From assembly GCA_000149265.1 (NCBI GenBank), contig CH002977.1, forward strand, positions 305,205-369,204: DNA of 64,000 nucleotides. The letters are read 5' to 3'. The stretch is from Ciona savignyi. Taxonomy: Eukaryota > Chordata > Ascidiacea > Phlebobranchia > Cionidae. The translations under genes were made by a program, and so were the position numbers. Shown in pieces: positions 46,947 through 59,879 of the stretch (positions are counted from its first letter, which is position 1; every line of letters begins with the position of its first letter). Below the pieces are notes generated by a model. The model had not been told where the DNA came from. It worked only from the letters and a program-made list of their open reading frames with translations, and ran no database searches.

Positions 46947-49900
46947 GGTTTACTTTTAATATAAAACTTTCTGATATAAGACAACTTACAAAATACAAAA
47001 AGTAAAAAAATACAAAAGTTGAGATTATAGCTTTGATATTATTTCAAGCGGTTCTTGTTTGGCAAATGATTTAGGTCTAGCTGTTAGGGGAGTTTTGGTG
47101 GACAAAATTTAATATTTTTTTCTCGAAGATAGAAAAGTCCACGGAGAATTATCAGTTTACCTTGTGACCACTCTTGTTTGTGTTTTCTAGGCTATTAATT
47201 ATAAGATTGAATTTAAATGACGTAACACAAATTGCTTAAGTTTGAACATTGCTGTTTCGTGCAAAACGGCGAATATTACATGGCAAGTCCGACAGATTAG
47301 TCTGGTTGTTTAATACGTCGCCGTTCAGACGAAGAGTATTGCAGGTTCGAAACTGGTCGATAGCTGGTCGATTGTGTCCTTGGGCAAGGCACTTAACGGA
47401 GGTTGCCGGAACCCACCGGATTAATGGGTTCTACTAAATTAAAAGAACATTTAAATCAAACACAACACACTTGAACACTAGAACAGCGCCGGTAACCCGA
47501 CGGTGGGCGCAAGGTAATCTGGCGATTGCCCGTGTATTAACCCCTTGGCTTTCCCATTCATGGGGATAAACATAAATATCCTATCCTACATCTCACCTAT
47601 GCATTTCGTAACATTACAGTATAAATGTGTTATATTCGGAAAACTGCAATTTGTCAACTTTGTTTACTCCAATATGAGTTTTTTAGCCCCAGAAAAAGAG
47701 TGAATTTGCAAGGGAACGGTAAATGGTCAGGGCTAAAATCCTGTCAAAAAGGACATTTAAAATTTAATTCCAGACGCCGCCTTTCAACTTTGCGATTACA
47801 AAATACATGATTTTTAGCCACTTTCAAACTTACAATTTTTATTTTTAGCCACAAGGACTTTTAAGAATTCGATGATTGCATATTTTTTTTGTTTATTTTT
47901 TAGATTTAGCCACCACGTATATTATGGTTAAAAAATTGGCCTGTTTATATTTTTTAATATTTTAACAACTGTTGTCTTGTCGTAGTTTCCTGTTTTCAAA
48001 TACGTTTTGACGTACTTGATGTCATAGGGAAATCGGGCGAAAAAGAATAATCTAAAACTAAACTAAACTGTGTTTGACAAATAAGTTAAACTAAGGTATT
48101 AGATATTGCATGCTTTAAGTTAAGCATGTCCAATATATGTAAATAGCAAATCGTCTTGATAACATGCACTTTTTAAAAAACAAATAAATTTAAATACCGC
48201 TATAAAAATAATTTAACGTTTTTGCTTCATTTATTCGCGGTTTTCTAAAATCGCATATTAAAACGATTATCTGTGGGGAAATCTGTATATTTTGTCACGT
48301 TTTTTTGTTTTCTTTTATTCAGTGTTAAATATAGTTATAACTTTATATAAGACTTGATCCATTTAAAGGGTATACCAATTTAAAACAAAACGATATAAGA
48401 AAAGATAATCACATGAATATTCTATTCGACGTTTCATCTTGCAGCTACAATTAGTAACATGCGTGTGTAAAAATACATGACTCGTCTATCGGCGGTGGTC
48501 ATTATAGAATGCGTCGCGGATTAGTCAAAACATGGATCGATGGATCCTGAGAGCGACGTGCCCTCTCTCGCACGGCGTAAAGAGAGAGAGAGGGACCGCC
48601 ACTGGAATCCCATTCTCTGTCACATCAGACGTTGTGTATGCCCAGTGACGTCGACCGAGAGGAAATAACGCGAAACGGCCCCGAAATAGACTTCGGAAAG
48701 CCGAACCTAAATCGGGGGAGATCGGATCCATTTCGGGAAAGATCGAGTTTAAAAGCGTCTAGGAAAAAAGACAAATTATGCGTAGTGACGCACGACGTAA
48801 GGCGTACGTCGACGGCAGTGATGCCGAGCGCTAATCGCTTGTTAATTATTTATGCTGCATTAATTTGGGAATGGGTTGTTAAAGTCACTCATGTTGGTAA
48901 CATTAAATGTTTAACATTAATGTGCTAAAGTGTGCTGGTTTTCACGAGTTTACACCTCTCCTATGTGATAAGAATAAACGAAAGTAAAAATTGATAACGA
49001 ATCAAAATAAATTAAAAATTATATTTTTACTTAAATCTAATGGATTAAATATATTTCTTTAATTTCATTTTGGTTTAACTGTAGCAAATAAAAGCGCATA
49101 CACTAATGACTTTGAGCTCGCTGTCTGTTTTTAGTGCGAGTTTGTGCACATTACTGGTACAAGTTTCGCAACTGTGATGGGTATCTTATACTCGGACCCT
49201 TTTAAATGACCAACAATTCGGTCCAACATGATGTGATCAGAATATACACTCGAAGTACTGAGAGCCGGGTCCGCCGTTATGATGTCACGACACGCTGAAA
49301 CTTCTACCGCTTAAACACTCTCTTTTTCAAATGGGTAAACGTGGGTGAAATGAACCGGAGTAACTCGATTCCGCTTGGGAGAAAAATACTTGAAAACTGT
49401 TTTTATTGGGGTGACCGCGGCAGACCATCGATCTATATTTAACCCCGGTGTGTCCAATTTTAGCAAATCCTGAAGATATAATATCGGTTCCGTTTATGCT
49501 ATAAACAATTTACAACGAAAACAATATTATACAATATCGATACAGTAGGAGAGAGAATTTAAGGACACAAACAAAGCAACATGGAATGTTCAAACTTTAC
49601 GTTGGCTAATTCTTAATGAAAAGGGGTTCCAGCGTTGTGGGTAGTCTATATATGTAAACCTAAGTGTTAAAGCGTAATTAAAATTTAAATAACTTTTTAC
49701 ACCGCTTCATTTCGTAATCGATGAAATCCAGGATATTGGCATTTTGAACGGCCCATGGAAAATGGTTTCGCAAATGTTACCGGTGTTTGGCATTCCTTTG
49801 AGGAATAATTAAAACCTTTAGGTGAACATGATCCACAATATTTGCAGATAGTTGAGTGGAACGTCATCGGTTACGTCGCTGTGTGAGAAACTCGCGCTGT

Positions 49901-51608
49901 CGTTCCAACGTCGGGAAATCTTGAATGAAATTTTACGTCAAACGTTTATTTTCGATACTAAATCGGGTTTTTGTGTGAGGTGGAACGTGTTGTGTTTGCA
50001 CTACAACGTGGGAAACATATTATGACTATACCCTAACCGCGTATTTAGTCGATAATAGACGTGCTAAATCAACAGAACCAAAATAAAATTCCGCCCGAAC
50101 CCAGCGTGGAAATAGCTCAGCGAACCGGGGTGAAGGACACGGTATGTGACGTCGCGTTGCTTTTTTCTTTGCACATTCTCGAAATAAGAACGCCGTATAT
50201 AACGATCGTGCGTCGTGCGTCAGGACGTCGAATCCGCCGTAAGCTTGGGAAGGAAAGAGGGTTTGCGTCAACGTGCGTCAGAATTCGATAGTTGAGCGAG
50301 GTTAGATTAAAATTTGAGCCAGAGGACATTTAAGGGGAGGTAAAACTTGAGCTGGAGGCAAAGAACGACCAGATACACATGGAGACGCATTAAAAAAGGT
50401 CAAACCAACTTAACCCAATTAATCAGTAAAATAATAGAATAACTAACAAATTTATTTACCATCATAGAAATAGCGATATGAACTTGCTGAAAGAGTATAT
50501 TTGTCACAAGCTGTTACATATAACTGACCTTGATTAGTATAAATATAAACCTAATTCGTATTTAGGCGGTAAACTTTTATTATTATTGCAGTTTGCAATT
50601 GCACGAAAATCAAATGTCAAACTTTTTGAAATTTGTTTTTAATGCTATCAATTCTAAGTATATGCGTTAATAAGAGACTTCGGAAGTTAATGTGGTTTTG
50701 TTTACGCCGGCTGAACGGAAACAACTCAAGTTATTGTAGCTATTTCCACACGATCTCTTACAGTTACGCGTGTCGGTGGGAAGAAATTCACCCAAACGAA
50801 TATAGCTCGCGATTATTTTGGGGACGCTTTCTATTCCTAGACTCCAGTCAGAGATTCCCGGTCCAATGGAGCCGAACGCGCATTCTCTTTTAGGGCTCCG
50901 ATTTATTCCGAAATGTCCCGACGTTTAGGGGATAATGCTGTGATTCAAAATAAACGATACCGACAATGGCGTTTTGAAATCTAAAACCGGTAGCGTAAAC
51001 AGCACACAGCCAATTGGTGTTTATTTATGGGTTCGAATCAGTTTTCTATTCATTGGCAATAATACCTATAATTAGGTAGCTTATTATGCAATATCGATTA
51101 AAATTCAGAATTCTTTTTTAGGACTTTAACAAAGTTTATTCTTTCAGTCATTTCATGAATGTCGCCACATAATTTTTAGGATAAATAAAAATAAAGTTTA
51201 AATAGAATATTAATTTAAGGTAAATTAATTTACGAATCAGATTGGGCAGGATTTAGGACAATGTTAATCTACGAAATGCAAAAATAGACTAAATCACTAG
51301 TCTGAGTGCCATGTGCACTCTTTTTGATTAGCAGAGCTATATATTCCAGAGTGTGTATGTTCAACCCTATTAAGTGTCATATACGGACAATACGATAGAC
51401 ATATAGTGGGTTTAAGCGTTAAATGTCCAATCAAACACCAGGTAGTAAAGGAAGGGATGGTTATCATTAATTTGTAGATAAATAAGACCATTTAACAAAA
51501 TGTTGGTTACATAGGGTAAGTTAGCAATTTAATTCAATCTGTTTAAGTATACTGTGTGTTCCTGGGAAAATTAATTTCCTTGAGGTTGAAATAATTAAAC
51601 AGGAAAGA
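46947..51608. other. Divergent upstream region of TMEM237 and NR4A
   Basis: About 4.7 kb with no recognisable coding exon. It contains a SINE (47290-47588) and GC-richer patches near 48530-48830 and 50050-50330 that carry CRE-like TGACGTCG at 48646-48653 and 50147-50154. A pyrimidine tract plus AG (GATTGCTTTCAG, ending near 51618) precedes the NR4A first coding exon and suggests a 5' untranslated exon upstream. Confidence 0.55.
47290..47588 (+). repeat. tRNA-derived SINE
   Basis: The head is diverged but has the B box GCAGGTTCGAAACTGG, the closest to a tRNA consensus of all copies here. The body and tail (GTGTCCTTGGGCAAGGCACT, CATGGGGATAAAC, ATCCTATCCTA) are well kept. Confidence 0.85.
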
Positions 51609-51803
51609 TTGCTTTCAGTCGCGAGAACGACTCTAGCAGTGGAAACAACAAAGCGAAGTCATCAGGTTAGCAACGCGAATGTTGGTGTTGTAAATTGCTT
51701 CATCGTCACCTCACATCTATTTCACCAAATCCATCCATCTGTTTCGTCGCCCCCACTCATTGTAACCGTCATCTTAACTATACGAGCAGATCCCGGCGAC
51801 GAA

Positions 51804-54800
51804 ATGGACTGCGTCGTCGAATGCCCGAGCGAGAACTTGCAGTTCTACGGATTTACTTCGCCCTCAGTCGCATGCACATCGGCGGCGGACGACTTCAGTT
51901 TACAACTGGACACCCCGCTCAGCGACGCAGAGATTGTCGATCGTTTAATTCACGACATCTCATCACCGCCAACGTGTAGCTATTCAACAGCCACTGCCGA
52001 ACTGGAGCTCGACCCGAGGGATTATTCGTGCCAGGGTTACAGCAATTTAACCCCGCCGTCCAACTACCAAAGCCCAGAGGTCTCGTACCAGATGAGTCAT
52101 GGCTACCCATCTCCTGCTGATCTTGTGTCCACGGTGGCCGATACTTTGACTTGCAACGAACCGTGTGCATCGTGGATGACCACCGGCGCGCCATCTTGCG
52201 ACGAGTTTACTTACTCCCCACAAGCTATGACCGAAAGTTTTGTTGGCCGCGACCAATCAGTGATGAACGAGTTACGAGAATTATATTCATCAGACCGAGA
52301 AAATCAAAACCAACAAAACTTTGCCTGTCAAGAGAGCAGCTTCACACATAAAACGGACTACACGCACAACCTTGCAACTTCTACCCCCGGCCCATGTACG
52401 GGAACCGATGTTCACTATCAAAATCAACAATTTCATTCTTTCCCGGACCTTAACATTAAATATGAAGAACAAGAACATCTTGGACATTACCCTTCATACG
52501 GAGAAATGTTTACACAGGAACCAATAGCGACTTCGACTTGCCAAGCACCGTGGGGCCCATCGACCGAAAGCTACGAACCATTTCACAGTATGTAGTGGAA
52601 TTTATTTTTAATTATTTAAACATGACTATATGTAATTGTTTACGCAGGAAATTCCTATACTCCTTATCTCGAAGCTCGCCCGGCGACACAGCCACCAGCG
52701 GACGTTTCCCATCGGGCGCCCCTCGCACGCCAGTGGTCGCACGAGAGCCCCGGAACAGTTCGAAGTAGCTGCGTCTCGCCGACTTCGCAATCTTTATCCA
52801 ACCCTTCGATTCCCAACTTACTTACACCCGGTATTAACCGATGGGGGAGTGCTGGTTCCGGATATTCGGGGTCATTTGCTCAACTTTCGTGTTCGAATCA
52901 GGCGACCCCTTCCCTCCCTACACCAATCCCATCCCACGAGCGTCACCCGCAATACAAGAGCTCTTCGCGAGGAAAACGGAGCAATGTATTTTACCAGGTA
53001 CTGGGACTGTGTTTATTGCTATACATTGCCGCGTTTTAGTAGAATATTGGGTCGTGTAAACAACGACAGCTTATATCTGTTGCGCAGTAAACGCGACGGC
53101 CGAATTGAACTTGGCGGTAATTGCCGGTTCGTTCGCATTGTCGGCTTTATGAGCCGGTGGTAAAACGCTGACCACGCAAGCAGTTAGTTATTACTCGTAG
53201 AGAAATAAGGAAAACGGTCGGTCACTCGCTGGACTGGACGAGCAAGCCGCCGTATCAAACTCCGGCCGATTTATAGCCTAGGGGTGCCGGCTGAACGGCG
53301 GATCTGGCGAGCAGTAAACCTGATAAACATTCTCGTTCGCTGCAGAGAACTGCAGCCACTCGGCGATTGATGTTCGCGCAAGTTACAATGTTCATCCCCG
53401 AGTAAACTTGCATTTAGGAGAAGTGATCAGGCGCTGTGTGATATTTAGACCTGGTGCGATATGTGCCAAAGTTAGCAACGTCATTATAATGAAATAGTTA
53501 TATCGAGCAGACAAGCAGAAACTAAGACATAGAAAACTACATGTCGCTTTAATATCGATTATAATCGATCAAGGGTATTAATAAAATTTCCAAATACCAG
53601 AGTTGACGCCCACTTTTACTGAGGAACTATATACATATGGAAACTCGATAAGAAACGAAATGTTTATTTATCCAGGCTGTCCTTTTTATAATTAACTAAA
53701 ACCTTTTGAACAGTTTATGCATGATTAGTAAACAAAAATGGTTTAACCGAGTAAGAAAAATTGATAGCCTGGCTGTGCAATCCGCACCATACTTTAATAT
53801 GAGTCGACTAGATTTTTCAAGGCAACTCAACAACGCTACACACATCGGCGTGCAAGAACACGTCTCAACGGATAATGATCACGCAGACATATTGGCATCA
53901 TTACGGGCTGTGAGTGGCCTTAACGAGGATTTTCTGGACGACGGTGTTTTTGGAGGGTGCCGCGAAAATGATCAACAATCATCATCTTCGTCTTCATTGA
54001 TAGGTCCGGATGACTCTGATCCTACTGATCTAAGTGACCCATTTTTCGACCGTCCATCTTTACTACAAGTTCATCAACATCAGCCGCTTTTCATGGTAAA
54101 TGAAAAGTTGTCATTTGAGGATGATCTTTTCGGTTCTCCGATTGCTCTCCAGTCACTTTCAACTTCGGGAGGAAATATGAAAATAGCAGGTAATCTTGGT
54201 ATCGGTCAGGGACGTTCGAGTGGAAAGTTTGGGCAGAGATTGCACAGAAGAGCGCAAGATGTCAGTTTGGCGGCCGTTGTGCAAAATTCTCAATGGAACA
54301 ACTGTCTGTTGGAACAGCCGGACGGTTCGCCTCCAGACACCCCTGGATCTTGTGCAGAGCTAAATCTCATGGATGGTGGAGATTTATCTCCGGATTTTCA
54401 GCATCCGGTTCGGCCGAGAACCACCCTTGTTTCACCGCCTCCGTCACCCGCAAATCCAGCTTTGGTTCGAACAACGTCGGAATCACCGCGCCAACAAATT
54501 CTTGATTTTTCAACGGAATTAAAAGCTCCAAAGTCCGAGTTGACACTTTTGGAAGAAAATTGCTGGGCAAATAACTCGAAGCGAAGATATCTCTCATTCG
54601 ATACAAACAGCGCCAAGCCATCCAATTGCTCGACGAATCGTGTATTGACTGCCACACAATCGTTGCCATTGCATCAATCAAAGAATCCACATCACGGTAG
54701 CATAAACCACAATGCCACGCACACAACCCGTCGAAGACAAGATACTTTCAATTTGCTCGCTTTTGACCAAATCATAAATTCTCCTTGTCCAGATTATTAT

Positions 54801-57800
54801 TCCCGGCCGAAAATTAACATGGATTTTGAGAACGAATTTTATTCCCTCACTGGGGAATACTTAACTACCTCAACTCAGAACCATGCCCAGATCTCCCCGA
54901 ATGCTATGCAGATGAACCAGAGCCCCTATACCTCCCAAATCTCCCCGAATGCCCGCTACCAAAATTACATGAGCAATAAACGGCGGAGGGTGTCTTTACC
55001 TGCCACCGCCGAAAATCTTGCAAGGTTTCAAAACCGAAATGATGTAAAAATCGAGTACTCGGCACTCAACTTGAAGTGCGACTTTGCTAGCTTTCAGAAT
55101 CAGGTACAACAAGCACAACATAATTTTTACTAAACAAATTTATAAAATATCACTTATCGCTAAAACATCACTTACAATACACAGTTTTTGCATGTTTATT
55201 TATGTACAGAAATTTTTACACGTCCATGGCAAACCAGTCGTCATATAATCGTGCCAATGAAAGGTGTTTAAATATCAGAAATACTTTGCGGTCAATATTT
55301 GGGTGTATTGGCTAGGTATTAGTTTTATTTCGTATCAACGCTAAACCACACAATTGAAGTAAACCTCAGCTTGATCTTGACGTGATGTCGCCTGCGGGCC
55401 TTGTGGTATTTACTTGTCAAAACAGGACCCTCAGTGAAAATTGCACCGGTTAACTCTGCGTATTTCTTTGCGTGTATACAATGGAAACTAACATATGGAC
55501 AGTTTGAGTACACTCGGCCATCGACATTAATAAAGTCGAGATGTAACATGCGATATCGGGTACGCTAACCTGCAATCGTGATCCATCACTCTTAAGTCTG
55601 TAACCCACAAAGGTTACGGTGAGCACGAATCAACTCTTTATCTTCTTACAGGGCAATGTGGGTCGGCCTCGCGGCTCCCCGTCGCACGCGCATGTCCAAC
55701 AGCAAGCTCAAGTGCACGCGCAACATCCATCTGTCTCCCAAGCAACATACGGTGGATTCGGCGAAGGCAGTTGCGCTGTGTGTGGGGACAAAGCTCGGTG
55801 GCAACATTACGGGGTCTTAGCATGCGAAGGGTGCAAAGGTTTTTTTAAAGTAAGGCGTCTAATTTAAACCTTTCAATGTGCAAATATCTAACAGCCCATT
55901 TTGTACACAGCGATCTGTGCAAAAAGATGCGAGATACGTTTGTTTGGGCAATATGAACTGTCCGATCGACAAGAAAACTAGAACGCACTGCCCGTATTGT
56001 CGATACAAGAAGTGCTTAGGAGTGGGGATGATAAAAAACGGTAAGGAGATTACAAATTATATGAATCTAAAATCAAGAGTATAGTTTAAAGTGAAATTGC
56101 AGCTCCGCAAGCTTGTATTAATGCTGCTATGCCGGTCCTAATTAGCGATCGGCAAAAATGCCATTGCACTGCATTTTTCGCGCTCGAGATTATCTGCGGT
56201 TGGCAAATTGCCATTAAAGAGGCCGTGTTCGGACGGGCGCGCCCGTCAAGATGGCCAGTCGCTACATGCCTAACCGCAGCTGATAATTGCCGAATCGGTT
56301 GCTCCATATGCTCCAGATTGCTATAACTATGTATAATTAGGGCCCAACTTACGGCTAGGCCGGAAACACATTGAAACAGTGGTCGTTTGAAACGATTTCC
56401 AGGTGGTCAACCAATCCGGTTTCCACTGCAATTTTGACCGACGAAGCGGCCGTTGTAAAATCGTTGTTTTGCGTCTCGTGTATAGGGTTAAATGGGTTCT
56501 GATTAATTCTGCTGTTATGGGTGTTTACTTTCAATGCGATCAGGTGAAAAGTCATATCGACTATTTAGTTTTGGATAGAATGATTAGACCGCTGAGTTTA
56601 CACTTCGTCGTACTGCACATCCACCGGTGTAAACATAGTGGCGCTCGGGGGCCTAGGGCACACCAATGCTTGTGGCCGCGAGTTCACGAAACATAAAATG
56701 AGCGCAACGAACAATTGTTCTGCGGCCGGCAGTTGCCGGTTCCTTGTCACGATGTTATCAAACACTCAAAAAAATCGTTCGCTATCAGACCTAATATCAA
56801 CTTGTTGGTCGTAGCCGCATGACGTCATAAAAACCGCCAAACAAAATAGCGCCATTTTGTTTGTTGAAACCGGTTATGCTTGGTTCGCGAAAATTTATGT
56901 TTGTCGTGGCGTTGTGACGCTATTACTCGGGTTCTAATAACTATCGAGGTCGTTTATAGGTTAATGTTACGTCATACCTAAGCCATTTTTCGAATAAAAC
57001 CCCTCATAAATACGCGCTATCAAACTGGTATCTTGTTTAGCGGTTATCCCGCGGTATTGGTTTACCGTGGCGGGGACGCTGGTACAAAGGCGATATAACT
57101 CGGGAGAAAATCGCTTTCCTGGCATCGATAAGATCTTATAAACGACGTAATGCTCTTGATATGACAACCACTACCGTATAAGCTCTGGTAAAAGGCTAAT
57201 CTAAGGCCCTAGAATTTAAACGGACGTGACGGAATGATTAGAGCTGAAAAGGGTGTATACATAAAATCAACACAAAATCGGTTGAAGATTCTGTGTCACG
57301 ACTAGTTGCCACGAACGTGGATACCGCGTAAACAACACGTCATATGGCGAAGGTAGGACAACAAAAATATTGTGGGAAGAGAGCGTGCGACTTTGCGACA
57401 GCGCTTCCCGATACCTTGGTCATCAATAAACACGTTTCAAACGGCCGTGGGCGTTCGCATGGAGCAACCGCCCGGTTGACAATGTGTTGAGCGCCGTTGG
57501 CACTACGTGGGGTTATTAGCGAGAGAGGTGCTCGCTGGTACCTGGTTTCCATGGTCACGATCGTTGCGGTTCCGGGTTCAATCGCGAACGAAATGCAAAC
57601 ATTTTCCCACGCTTATAATTGCAGCTGTAGCATTGACGACAATGTTTACACCGCGTCGCACTTTGTTTACGTGATAAATGCGCTCGCGTATAAGCGCATT
57701 AAGGTGGATGAGACCGCGCAAAATACAGAGTCAAATCGCATTCAAAATCCATTGTTGCCCTTTGCTAATCCGGTTTCTTTCTTGTAGTTGTCCGAACCGA

Positions 57801-58056
57801 CGTGTCAAGTCGGCGCAAAGCACCAAAAACGAAATCGGTGAACACTCCAAGCCCGCATGCAGGGAGGGCAGGAACAAGCACCAAAGTGGAGCGGGCTCCA
57901 GATGCCCAGGGGAGACACCTAGCGGTAGCCCAATCGATGACCACGGCCAATGTCCTACCCGCCTACCACATTGGGACCACAGCAGCAACAAGCGAGCAGC
58001 AGTCCGCCGACACTATGCAATCACTATATGACACTTACATACCAAAACTTCAATAA
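51804..58056 (+). CDS. NR4A: NR4A-type nuclear receptor, apparently without ligand-binding domain
   Basis: Nuclear transcription factor of the NGFI-B/Nurr1 group. Exons 51804-52587, 52648-52997, 55652-55849, 55911-56040, 57788-58056 close in phase for 576 residues. The start is the first in-frame ATG (MDCVVECPS). Residues 1-378 are a Ser/Pro/Gln-rich activation region. The two zinc fingers start near 419: CAVC, then [14 protein letters not shown] (P box identical to NR4A), CLGNMNC, CPYC and [16 protein letters not shown] after the fingers and the intron at FFK match vertebrate NR4A genes. Exon 5 adds 89 residues (basic [11 protein letters not shown], then low complexity) and stops with TAA; AATAAA lies 315 bases on at 58371. 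No ligand-binding-domain exon is seen from there to the next gene at 59880. A late donor missed by me would change this. Confidence 0.85.
53721..55103 (+). CDS. Candidate alternative first coding exon of the NR4A gene
   Basis: A 461-codon open frame lies inside the long NR4A intron, on the same strand. It ends at CAG followed by a GTACAA donor in phase 0, which is exactly the phase of the zinc-finger exon at 55652 (the upstream exon also ends in a Gln codon). Used this way it would give a 659-residue isoform with a different N-terminus. If unspliced it reads on to a stop at 55131-55133. The product is rich in Ser, Asn and Pro and has basic phosphorylation-type motifs ([23 protein letters not shown]) and a repeated QISPNA. 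An AG at 53712-53713 just before the ATG could be a cis or spliced-leader acceptor. It could also be a nested single-exon gene. No known domain is recognised. Confidence 0.6.
56145..56295. other. Nested inverted repeats in NR4A intron 4
   Basis: Three structures stand together: a hairpin GCAAAAATGC / GCATTTTTCGC near 56152-56180; an imperfect arm pair GATTATCTGCGGTTGGCA (about 56189) and TGCCTAACCGCAGCTGATAA (about 56267); and between the arms a perfect 16-base palindrome GACGGGCGCGCCCGTC (56232-56247). It could be a structured RNA, a regulatory element or a small foldback transposon. Confidence 0.55.
56838..56863. other. Perfect 10-base inverted repeat
   Basis: CAAACAAAAT, six-base loop AGCGCC, ATTTTGTTTG. 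A CRE octamer stands just before it at 56820-56827. Both lie in NR4A intron 4. Confidence 0.85.
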
Positions 58057-59879
58057 CTCAGACGACACGTGAATTTTAAACCACCGTGAATTTCTGGGCG
58101 CTGAACACTTGCCACCGAGATTTTGCAAACCACGCCAGGAGTGGACATAACTTTACCGATAATTGAAACGCCGGGCGCGGATTTCGAAGTCTGACCCGGA
58201 AGTCCAATGACCCGTCGCACCAAGCGTTTCTGCTTGGGAAGGTTGAGTCACCGCGTTCCCGTCCTTGGCACGGTGATCCGGGCCGGATGTAATTTGCACC
58301 ACTTTTCCTCTTGTATCTCACGACCGAGACAGTGCTGTCTCCGCCAACCGAAAGGGGCGATAAGCCTATAAATAAAAGCCCACGTGCGCACGTTTCGTAG
58401 GCAAAAGGACCTGGAATGTCTGACGAACTGAAACTACCGTTTGACTTATATTCTTTATCCCAACAGTAGTATATTTTTCAAGCTACAGCCAGGGCGTAAA
58501 ACCCTAGTTTTTTACTTTATCTCCCAATTTTTTCCGTTCTTCTGCTACTGCCAATATTTGTTTATTTGTGGCAATCTATAACTGACAATCTGTTTTCGAT
58601 AAGCACTTGCCAAAGTCCTTCAAGATTAATCGCCTACCGTAACTTGCCAAACTCCTTTGCGCTTGCCGCAACTTGTACTTCAAACATCGAAATATACCTA
58701 GTAATCACCAGTCCGAAATACATCTTAAGGTGGCGTTTGTCACACTAACCAATCATTTTATCTTCCGCCTTATCACTCGTGTCTCAACTGCCGAAATTTG
58801 CACAACTTTGTTTTGCGAAAATTCGCAGCATATTTCGGGCGCACACAAGGCCCATTGTTCAGCATAAACCGAAATTCTCCAATCATTTCAGACCACTTTC
58901 TCTTGCTAGTAAAATCAAGTATTTTTGTTTTGTTAGTAGCGTTTTCGTGCCGTTGTCGATGTTTGCTGCCGCGCGATTTTTTCGCATTATTCACAAATAC
59001 ATTTATCATAGAGTGGAAAAATCCAAAACTACTGGTGTGTATTTATTGTATAGTTTAACCACAATAAATCGGCTCAATGACTTAATATGAAGATCCGATT
59101 ATTTCAACTTAGCGTTAAAGGATCTCTTGTTCGAAACCAGTTTAGCGCGAAGTAACCGCATTAACCGCATCTTTATACATAAGCGATTTAATGCGGGTAT
59201 AGCGAGATAAATACGATTCCTGGAAAGCTAAGTCATAAACAGAACCTCGTGCGTACGGGAATAAATCTGCTGGTACGAGACCATTGTTTAAATTCTTTAG
59301 CATCAGTTATCAAAACGTTTTAAAAGGTGTATTTTGGCAGAAAATCAGCAAGAACGTATGCGGTATACGCAAGAACAGGATATCATGTAAAAGTGAAACT
59401 TGACACATTAAGACGTTTACAAGGGTTATTTCTACACAAGAATGCCGTTGAATGACTAAACGTCGGTAGTCACAGATTTCAATGAAATATAATGCCACTA
59501 ATCGTCGGCCCACTGCCATTGCACTAAAATAAACAGTTATCTAAAAACAGAGTAAGCGAGGACCGATTTCTCCGTGATACCGCGTAAGCACAAACAAACA
59601 AAACATTATTCGGGTGCTCGCTTTAATAGCGTTATGAATCGTACCGATGGTGATTTCAATGAACTAAAGCTACACATGTCATTACCTAGGATGGGAACAG
59701 GATCCACTAGTAACTGGATCACTTAATGATATATTACTGGGCAGAAAATTGTGAAGGTATACTGCAGTTTAAAAAAGATGAAACACGATGGCTTGGACAG
59801 GCTCCAGACGGTTTTGTTGCGCAGCAACTTTCAGTAATTAGATAGTACAATAAGTAAGATGAAGTGACCAATGTGAATG
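58057..59879. other. Convergent spacer between NR4A and NUP42
   Basis: AATAAA at 58371-58376 probably ends the NR4A transcript. I looked in the plus frames for ligand-binding-domain motifs and saw none. Short open frames at 58566-59090 have no family features. Confidence 0.6.

Noticed and set aside
48525-48928. Overlapping frames on both strands in a GC-richer patch
   Set aside because: The patch looks like upstream regulatory DNA (CRE-like site, GA run) and the frames reflect base composition only.
55325-55549. 74-codon antisense frame in the NR4A intron
   Set aside because: ATG-started and fairly basic, but alone, unrecognised and without splice sites.
57340-57787. Frames of 72-96 codons in NR4A intron 4
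   Set aside because: They do not resemble a ligand-binding domain and do not join the flanking exons in phase.
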